Both the position numbers and the translations under genes were made by a program. Of a DNA stretch of 57,757 bases, positions 34,299-41,964 are shown in pieces (position 1 is the stretch's first letter; the number at the start of each line of letters is the position of its first letter). The notes under the pieces were generated by a model. It made no database searches. It saw only the letters and a program-made list of their open reading frames with translations, and was not told the origin of the DNA. Origin of the DNA: Deltaproteobacteria bacterium. GTDB taxonomy: Bacteria > Myxococcota_A > UBA9160 > PR03. Location of the stretch: contig JAPSFT010000024.1 of the NCBI GenBank assembly GCA_035063765.1, forward strand, positions 1-57,757. Direction: 5' to 3'.

Positions 34299-36050
34299 GT
34301 GTCGCGAGGGCTCGAACGACGAGCGGTCCACTTCGGTGCGTTCCGGCTCGAGCCCGACGGCCGGCTGCTCCGCGAGGCCACCTCCGTTCCGATCGCGCCC
34401 AAGGAGGTCGCGCTGCTGCGCCTCCTGATCGGCGCCGAAGGCCGCGTGGTCCCGAAGCAGGAGATCCTCGACCGCCTCTGGCCCGGCGAGGAAGTGGCGG
34501 AGGCCAGCCTCACCAGCTGCGTCCACGGCATCCGTCTCGCGCTCGGGGACCGCGGGCGGCGCGGTCGATACCTCGAGACCGTTCATGGCCGAGGCTACCG
34601 GTTCACGGCGGCGGTACGGTGGGGCGAGGACCGGGCGCAGGACGCGAGCCGGACCCGGGTCGCCGTGGCCCCCTTCACCGCCGAAGCCGAGGACGACGCC
34701 TACCTCGCGCACGGTCTCGCGGCCGAGGTCACGTCGCGCCTCGCGCGCTGGCACGACGACGGGATCGACGCCATCGCGCACCAGCCGACGGCCTCCCGCG
34801 CGGCGTCCGGCCTGGACGCGCTCCGCCTCGCGAAGGAGAGGCAGGCCGCCTTCCTCGTGCTCGGCCACGTGCGGCCGGGCGGCCGGGAGACCCTCGTGCG
34901 CGCCGAGCTGGTGCGCGTCCACGACGAGGTCGTCGTCTGGTCCGAGGAGATCGTGAAGCCGCCGAGCGCGACGGCGAGCGTCGCGGCCGACATCGCGGAG
35001 GCGGTCGCCAAAAGGCTGGTCGACCTGCGGGGGAGCGCCTTCACCTCGCGTAGCACGCCGCCGACGGCGCAGGACCCCCGCTCGTACCACGCGCTCCTAC
35101 GCGGCCAGTTCCTCAACCAGCTCCGCACGGAGATCGGACTGCGCCGCAGCATCGTCTGCTTCGAGCAGGCGCTCGGGTGGGATCCCGGCTGTGCCGCCAT
35201 CCACACCGCGCTCGCCGAGGCCCATCTGAATCTCGCATGGCGCGGCTTCGAGCCGCCGCGCGAGATGGCGTCGAAGGCCCTGGCGTCGATCACCCGTGCG
35301 CTCGATCTCGAGGGTCGGAACGCCGCCGCGCTCGCGTTGCTCGCGTTCCTCCGCGTCACGATCGACCTCGACGCGCGCTCGGCCGAGGACGCCCTCGTGG
35401 CGAGCGCGACCGGGAGCGAGAGCGACCGCGTCTCCTGGCTGCGGGCCAATGCCTTCGTCGCGATGGGGCGCTTCGACGCAGCGCTCGCGACCGTCGAGGC
35501 GGCGCTCGAGGTCAACCCCTTCTCCCCGAACCTCGCGGTCTCGCGGGTGCTCGCCCTCTGGTGCGGCGGACACGATGACGAGGCGCTTCGCGCCGCCCGG
35601 GCGCTGGTGGCGGCGGAGCCCGAGTTCCCGAGCGGACACGCGATCCGATCGTGTGTCGCCGGGACGATGGGGCTCTCCGGGGAGAGCCTGCGTGCCGCCG
35701 AAGCCGCAGACGGTCTCGCGCGGGGCGATCAGCTCACGCGCAGCGCCTGCGCCTGGGCCTTCGCCCGCGCGGGCCGCGCCGACGCGGCGTGGACCATCCT
35801 CACCACGCTCGAGCGGCGCGGTGCTCACCGCTACGTCTCCCCGACCTGCGTCGCGGTCGGCTACGCCGGCCTCGGCGACGCCGACCGCGCCCTCGAGTGG
35901 CTGGCACGGGCGCGCGAGCTGCGCTGCATGTGGCTGCCCTTCGCGGCCGTCGACCCGCGGTTCGCGCTCCTTCGCGAGCGCGCGGCCTTCCGCGCTGCGA
36001 CCGCGTGGACGGCGCCGCCGGCCCGGCCGCCGGCGGCCCGTCCAGGCTGA
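34299..36050 (+). CDS. CadC-like winged-helix regulator with TPR-type C-terminus
   Basis: A 583-residue transcription regulator. The N-terminal OmpR/CadC-type winged helix has HFGAFRLEPDGRLLREATSV, PKEVALLRLLIGAEGRVVPK, QEILDRLWPGEEVAEASLTS and GRYLETVHGRGYRFTA. A TolB-like segment follows (RTRVAVAPFTAEAEDDAYLA), then about 330 residues of TPR-like helical repeats (YHALLRGQFLNQLRTEIGLR onwards). No membrane helix, so it differs from classic CadC. GTG at 34299 has CGGAGGG upstream. Divergent from the GH20 gene with a 150-bp shared promoter region, so it could regulate that enzyme. Confidence 0.85.
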   Translation: MSRGLERRAVHFGAFRLEPDGRLLREATSVPIAPKEVALLRLLIGAEGRVVPKQEILDRLWPGEEVAEASLTSCVHGIRLALGDRGRRGRYLETVHGRGYRFTAAVRWGEDRAQDASRTRVAVAPFTAEAEDDAYLAHGLAAEVTSRLARWHDDGIDAIAHQPTASRAASGLDALRLAKERQAAFLVLGHVRPGGRETLVRAELVRVHDEVVVWSEEIVKPPSATASVAADIAEAVAKRLVDLRGSAFTSRSTPPTAQDPRSYHALLRGQFLNQLRTEIGLRRSIVCFEQALGWDPGCAAIHTALAEAHLNLAWRGFEPPREMASKALASITRALDLEGRNAAALALLAFLRVTIDLDARSAEDALVASATGSESDRVSWLRANAFVAMGRFDAALATVEAALEVNPFSPNLAVSRVLALWCGGHDDEALRAARALVAAEPEFPSGHAIRSCVAGTMGLSGESLRAAEAADGLARGDQLTRSACAWAFARAGRADAAWTILTTLERRGAHRYVSPTCVAVGYAGLGDADRALEWLARARELRCMWLPFAAVDPRFALLRERAAFRAATAWTAPPARPPAARPG

Positions 36051-36089
36051 AGCCGCGCGAGGCCTGTGTCCCGCGATCCGAGCCGCCCG

Positions 36090-36785
36090 CTACGCCGGGT
36101 TCGACAGGTCGGGGCGGTAGACCGTGATCGAGCGCTGCGCCTCCTCGATCCCCTCCATGGCGTTGCGCCAGATCAGACCGCCCTCCGCCGCGCCGAAGGC
36201 TTCGGTGAGCAGCCCGGCGGGTGTGCGCTGCGCGTCGAGGTCGGCGAGCGCCGCCATCGGCCGCACGGTCCAGAGCGTGCGCAGGTCTCCGATCACGGTC
36301 TGGTACGAGACCAGGCGCGCCGGATCGTCCACCTTCGGGATCGCCTCGGACAGCTTGCGGAGCAGCTCCTCGATCGCTTCCTGGTGGCCCGGCCGGCCGC
36401 GCACCAGCGTGACCATCGCGAACGGCAGCGACGAGGCGTCGCGGGAGTCGGGCGGGTAGCCGAGATCGGGGCGCTCGAGCGAGACCGTGTTGCGCACGGC
36501 CGTGGACATCTCCTCGGCCTGCTCGCGGAACTGCGCAGCCTGTTTCGTGCCGAGCACGCGCTCGATCAGCTCGGGCGTCGAGCCGCGGGTGGCGAAGCCG
36601 GCGAAGGTCTCGCTGCGCGAGACGAAGTGGTAGCCGGCCGTTTCGCCCATCACCGTCTGGTGTGCGTCCCAGCGGAACCTCTCCTTGGCGGCGGCGGCCT
36701 TCTTCGCGAGATCCGCGACGAGCTCTTCGTAGCGGCGGTTGGCGCCCGGGCGCACCTGGATCGAAAGCACGTTGACGAGGGACAT
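36090..36785 (-). CDS. NIPSNAP/dimeric alpha-beta-barrel-like protein
   Basis: A 231-residue cytoplasmic protein whose two halves look like repeated ferredoxin-like alpha/beta domains. N half: VNVLSIQVRPGANRRYEELV, HQTVMGETAGYHFVSRSETF. C half: LPFAMVTLVRGRPGHQEAIE, ARLVSYQTVIGDLRTLWTVR. The starting strand-helix pattern (V-x-V-x-P-G-x-x-x-x-Y-E-x-x) is shared with NIPSNAP and antibiotic-monooxygenase-like proteins. No cofactor motif is visible. ATG at 36785 with GAAGGAGA upstream. Function unknown. Confidence 0.55.
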   Translation of the reverse strand: MSLVNVLSIQVRPGANRRYEELVADLAKKAAAAKERFRWDAHQTVMGETAGYHFVSRSETFAGFATRGSTPELIERVLGTKQAAQFREQAEEMSTAVRNTVSLERPDLGYPPDSRDASSLPFAMVTLVRGRPGHQEAIEELLRKLSEAIPKVDDPARLVSYQTVIGDLRTLWTVRPMAALADLDAQRTPAGLLTEAFGAAEGGLIWRNAMEGIEEAQRSITVYRPDLSNPA

Positions 36786-37279
36786 GTCCCGTCTCCTTCG
36801 GGGGCAAGGCTCGATCGACGAGAGACCGCAGGGCGGACGGCAGGCGGGGTGGGGCTCGCGCCGCGACGAAGGGGAGGTCGTCGCAGCCCGTGATGCGGCG
36901 CCGGAAGACGGGCGGAGCCCGCACGGCGGGAGCCTCCAGACCCGACTCTGCGCCCGTTCTCCGCGCCGGGTCAACCGGGAAGAACGTGCGAACGGACCGG
37001 GCGGTCCGAGCTTCTGGTTTCCACATCCGCGGGGGGAGGGACGGTCTCGTCGCCGAGCAGGTCGCAAGGGGGTCCGGGTGCCGGGGTGGCGACCGACGCG
37101 ACGGGTGCCGCCGCGACCGCGTGGACGGGGCTCCGCCGGCCCGCCTGCCGGCGCCCCGCGCCCGGGCGGACGCAGCGCTCAGAACCGGATCAGGATTCCC
37201 GGAGCGGCCGCCCGTAGGGTCGGTCGAAGCGGCGGGGCCCGACCCACACCGGCCCCATCGACCCATCCGGGGAGGCACC
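36786..37279. other. Divergent intergenic region before the sulfatase gene
   Basis: About 490 bp, no convincing gene. It has a 16-bp palindrome CGGACC-GGGC-GGTCCG (36993-37008) that could be an operator, and on the minus strand a GGTTGACC near 36970 that might serve as a -35 for the NIPSNAP-like gene without a good -10. GGGGAGG before 37280 is the sulfatase ribosome site. Confidence 0.5.
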
Positions 37280-38851
<1,572 letters not shown>

Positions 38852-39088
38852 GCCCCCTCCGAGGCCGCTGCGCGTGCTTCGAGGCGCGCGGCGGCCTCCC
38901 TCCTTCCGGGACCCGCGCCACAGCCACGCGGGGTCGGGACGATGCGCGTCCCGGCGCCGCCCGCTCCGGGCTGCTCTCGCCTCGGGGTCGGCTCCCCTCG
39001 TGCGCGCCGCGAGGCCTCGGTACCGTCGCGGTGGCGGCCGACGGGCCCGGTGGCCGCGCGATGCAGCGCGGACGGTGTGGCCCCCGGT
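38852..39088. other. Intergenic region between the sulfatase gene and the tandem-repeat block
   Basis: 237 bp with no convincing gene or promoter. Together with the repeat-bearing stretch to 39231 it forms a 380-bp gap if the small membrane ORF at 39089 is not real. No hairpin with a T-tract follows the sulfatase stop. Confidence 0.5.
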
Positions 39089-39235
39089 GTGCGAGCCGAT
39101 CGGGCTCGTGCTCGGATCGCGGAGGGCGTGATCGCGGCGGGCGGGGTCGCGGCGGTCGGGGTCGTGGCGGTCTGGGTCGTGGCGGTGGTGATCGCGGTGG
39201 TCGGGGTCGCGGCGGTCGGGGAGGGACGGCGATGA
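39089..39235 (+). CDS. Possible 48-residue membrane peptide made from a tandem repeat
   Basis: An open frame from GTG 39089 ending in TGA 39233-39235, which overlaps the next gene's ATG as ATGA, the junction form used repeatedly here. The product is basic at the start (RADRARARIAEG), then one strongly hydrophobic stretch of Val/Ala pentads (GVAAVGVVAVWVVAVVIAVV), then EGRR. That is a perfect single-span membrane peptide, encoded by the 15-bp repeat at 39136-39225. There is no clear ribosome site, and a repeat of this composition could give such a frame by chance. Low confidence. Confidence 0.3.
   Translation: MRADRARARIAEGVIAAGGVAAVGVVAVWVVAVVIAVVGVAAVGEGRR
39136..39225. repeat. 15-bp tandem repeat, about six imperfect units
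   Basis: Six consecutive 15-base units based on GGCGGTCGGGGTCGT, at 39136, 39151, 39166, 39181, 39196 and 39211, in perfect register, the last degenerating into the ribosome site. It lies just upstream of the heme propeller gene (ATG 39232). It could be a translated linker, a regulatory array or a length-variable element. Confidence 0.85.
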
Positions 39236-41031
39236 GCACGCTCGCGAGACGCTGCGGGCTGGCGGTCCTCGCACTCGGGGCAGCGGTCCCGGGCCTGGCG
39301 TCCGCTGCCGGGCTCGACGGGCGCCTCCACGGTCCCGACGGCGCGCCGATCGTCGGGGCACGCGTGACGGCGGAACGCGGCGCGCCGGCGCGCGGCACGA
39401 CCGTGTTCTCGGACGCGGACGGGCGCTTCCGGGTGGAGGATCTCGCGCCGGGCGACTGGCAGCTGCGCGTGCGCCGCATCGGCTGGCGCGACCTGGGCGC
39501 CCGGGTCAGCGCCCCGAGCGCCGGGCTCGCCCTCGCCCTCGAGCCCGAGACCGATCCCGCCGCGCTGGCCGAGCAGCTTCCGGCCAACCGCTGGTTCGCG
39601 CTCTTCCTCGAGCAGATCGAGACGCCCTGGCAGCGCGAGCAGTTCGTGCGCCAGTGCACCTACTGTCACCAGCAGGGCAGCGCGGCCACGCGCGTGCCGC
39701 GCGAGGACTGGCAGTGGGAGAAGGTGCTCTCGCTGATGGCGCGCCTCGGCGGCGGGCTCTCGCCGGAGGTGCGCGCGCAGGTGCCGGGCTGGTTCCGCGC
39801 CGCCTACGAGCCGTCCCACGCGGTCCCGCGCCTGACCGCCGGGATGGGCACGGCGGCCTTCGCCCCGCCGCCGCCCGAGGAGGTGCGGCGCGCGGTGATC
39901 GACGAGTGGGTGCTCGGCGGCCGCGCCTCGATGCAGCACGATCTGACGGTCCACCCGAGCGGACACGTCTACTCCGTCGACATGATGCAGGACACGCTGT
40001 TCCGGCTCGATCCCGAGAGCGGCGCGACCGAGAGCTTTCCGATTCCCGACGACGGGCTCCCGCTCGGCGGGGTCTTCGCCACCAGCGGCGCGCCGCTGGT
40101 TCCGAACGCGAATGCGCACGTCGGGCCGCACTCGCTGCAGGTGGCGCCCGACGGCTCGCTCTGGGTCACGCTGGCGCTCGGCAACCGCCTCGGCCGCTTC
40201 GACCCGGCGACCGGGCAGTGGAAGCTCTACGCGATGAGCGAGGGCTACTACCCTCATACGCTGCGCATCGACGGCGGCGGGCGCATCTGGTTCACGATCG
40301 CCGGCTCGAACCACGTGGCGCGCTTCGATCCGGCGCAGGGGCGCTTCGACACGATCCGCCTGCCGGCCCAGGGCCTCCAGCAGGAGGTGATGCTGCGGCT
40401 CCTGCCCTTCGCGATGTGGCTCTCCCGGTACGTCGACCTGCCGCTCGAGGCCGGCGAGGGCGTCGCGAACATGCCGATCCCCTACGGCATCGACATCGCG
40501 CCGGACGGCGACGTCTGGTTCAGCCAGCTCAATGCCCACCGGATCGGGCGCGTCGATCCCGGGACGCTCGCGGTCGAGCTGGTCGACACGCCGTTCACGG
40601 CCCCGCGCCGGCTGCGCTTCGACTCGCAGGGGCGCTTGTGGATCCCGGGCTTCTCGTCCGGGGTCGTGTCCCGTTTCGATCCGGCGACGCGCGCCTTCGA
40701 GAGCTGGGAGATCCCGGTCGAGCCGAAGGGCGCCGACACGCCGTACGCCCTGCACGTGGATCGCCGCACCGACGTGGTGTGGATCTGCGGCACCAACAGC
40801 GACACCCTGATCCGCTTCGACCCCGCCCGGGAGTCGTTCCTCGTCTACCCGCTGCCGACCCGCGTCACCTACACGCGTGAGCTCGACTTCGACGAGCAGG
40901 GCCGCGTCTGGACCTCGAACTCGAATACGCCCACCTGGCAGATCGAGCGGGGCGAGCCCCGTGTGATCCGCCTCGATCCCCGGCTCGGCGAGGCGCCCCG
41001 GCAGGCGAGCGCGCGGGCGGGCCTCCCTTGA
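39232..41031 (+). CDS. Exported heme-bearing streptogramin-lyase-like (Vgb) beta-propeller protein
   Basis: A 599-residue exported protein with signal peptide LAVLALGAAVPGLASA. Domain order: a carboxypeptidase-regulatory/Ig-like domain (about 25-105; GLDGRLHGPDGAPIVGARVT, FRVEDLAPGDWQLRVRRIGW); a short cytochrome c domain with one heme site C142-T-Y-C-H146 and MARLGGG after it; then a six- or seven-bladed propeller resembling virginiamycin B lyase (SLWVTLALGNRLGRFDPATG, GRIWFTIAGSNHVARFDPAQ, GDVWFSQLNAHRIGRVDP, GRLWIPGFSSGVVSRFDPAT). ATG at 39232 has GGGGAGGG upstream. The next gene, a cytochrome c, is coupled by TTGA. Probably a periplasmic redox or lyase protein; substrate unknown. Confidence 0.82.
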   Translation: MSTLARRCGLAVLALGAAVPGLASAAGLDGRLHGPDGAPIVGARVTAERGAPARGTTVFSDADGRFRVEDLAPGDWQLRVRRIGWRDLGARVSAPSAGLALALEPETDPAALAEQLPANRWFALFLEQIETPWQREQFVRQCTYCHQQGSAATRVPREDWQWEKVLSLMARLGGGLSPEVRAQVPGWFRAAYEPSHAVPRLTAGMGTAAFAPPPPEEVRRAVIDEWVLGGRASMQHDLTVHPSGHVYSVDMMQDTLFRLDPESGATESFPIPDDGLPLGGVFATSGAPLVPNANAHVGPHSLQVAPDGSLWVTLALGNRLGRFDPATGQWKLYAMSEGYYPHTLRIDGGGRIWFTIAGSNHVARFDPAQGRFDTIRLPAQGLQQEVMLRLLPFAMWLSRYVDLPLEAGEGVANMPIPYGIDIAPDGDVWFSQLNAHRIGRVDPGTLAVELVDTPFTAPRRLRFDSQGRLWIPGFSSGVVSRFDPATRAFESWEIPVEPKGADTPYALHVDRRTDVVWICGTNSDTLIRFDPARESFLVYPLPTRVTYTRELDFDEQGRVWTSNSNTPTWQIERGEPRVIRLDPRLGEAPRQASARAGLP

Positions 41032-41429
41032 GGGCGCGAGCGGCGGCGCGGGCCGCGGGCCTGCTCCTCGTGCTCGGCGCGCCGGCGGCCGGCGAGGCGG
41101 TGGAGGCGGGTCCTGCCGCGGCGCTTCCGGGCCAGGCCCTCTACGCCGAGCACTGCGCCCTCTGCCACGGCGTGGAGGGGGGTGGCGACGGGCCGGCGGG
41201 GCTCCCGCTCGTGCCGATGCCGCGGGACTTCCGCGTCGGTCGCTTCAAGTTCGACGCGGACGGGGACGGCCGCACCGGCACGGATCGCGACCTCTTCCTG
41301 GTGATCCGCGACGGAGCCGGCGCCGTCGGCGGGAATCCCGTGATGGCGCCCTGGGGTCAGCTCGGCGAGCTGCGCATCCACGAGCTCGTCGCCTACGTCC
41401 GCAGCCTCGAGCGACACCAGGCGCCGTAG
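41028..41429 (+). CDS. Exported c-type cytochrome
   Basis: A 133-residue monoheme cytochrome c. The TTG at 41028 overlaps the preceding stop (TTGA). Signal peptide GLLLVLGAPAAGEA, heme site HCALCHGVEGGGDGPAGLPL (Cys43, Cys46, His47), then PMPRDFRVGRFKF and a likely methionine ligand in GNPVMAPWGQL, ending in the usual helix LVAYVRSLE. Also contains a calcium-loop-like DADGDGRTG. Almost certainly the electron partner of the heme propeller protein in the same unit. Confidence 0.88.
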   Translation: MRARAAARAAGLLLVLGAPAAGEAVEAGPAAALPGQALYAEHCALCHGVEGGGDGPAGLPLVPMPRDFRVGRFKFDADGDGRTGTDRDLFLVIRDGAGAVGGNPVMAPWGQLGELRIHELVAYVRSLERHQAP

Positions 41430-41964
41430 CCACGCGGCCGTATCGCCGGCCCCACCCGCCCGCTGCTCGCAGGCCGTGCGCCGCGCACGGCGCAGAGCGA
41501 CGCGCGCCGGACCAGAGCGATGCGCCCGGACCGGCACCCAGCACCGAAGTGCTGGGGGAGGGGTTGCCAGTCCGGGCGCGGTGGACCGCGAGGCTCTGTG
41601 TTGTGCCAGGGAGTAGAGCAATCGGCGTGCCCAACGCGCGCGAGTACGGAATCGGGCGCACGAGCGGGTGATCGGGCAGCGCATGCGCAGGACGGGTCGC
41701 CGCCGCGGCAGTCGATCGGCAGGGTCGGTGCAGGCGCTCGAGGGCGGTGACGCAAAGTTCGTCACCACCGGAGCGCGCTTCGTCTCCGGGGTCGAGATCG
41801 AAACCGCCCCGATGCGCTGCGCCCGCCGTCGGCTCGCTGCGCGGCGCCTCCGGCCCCTCGCGGGCCGCGCACCTCGCGGCCCGGGAAGAGGGCCGCCCGC
41901 CCGCAGGACGCCGGCGGGAGCAGGCGGCCGGCTCGCTGGCCTCCGGGAGGGCGCAAGGGTTACC
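41430..41964. other. 535-bp intergenic region before the GH36-HAD fusion gene
   Basis: No convincing gene. It contains the nested stem-loop at 41522-41579, a palindromic hairpin GGTGACG...CGTCACC (41746-41766) with a CAAAGTT loop, and GC-rich simple sequence from 41800 to 41930. AAGGG at 41955-41959 is the ribosome site for the GTG at 41965. A promoter was not evident. Confidence 0.6.
41522..41579 (+). ncRNA. Nested stem-loop, possible structured RNA
   Basis: An outer perfect 10-bp stem (41522-41531 with 41570-41579) encloses a 4-bp helper stem (GGCA with TGCC, 41533-41536 and 41565-41568) and an inner perfect 8-bp stem CCCAGCAC/GTGCTGGG capped by a CGAA tetraloop (41545-41548). An unpaired GGAGGGG lies on the 3' side of the inner stem. 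No T-tract follows, so it is not a standard terminator. It could be a leader element, an RNA processing site or a protein-binding structure. Confidence 0.45.

Noticed and set aside
41749-41757. GACGCAAAG as a cyclic-di-GMP-I riboswitch
   Set aside because: No GNRA tetraloop, receptor or second paired helix could be placed around it, so the match may be chance.
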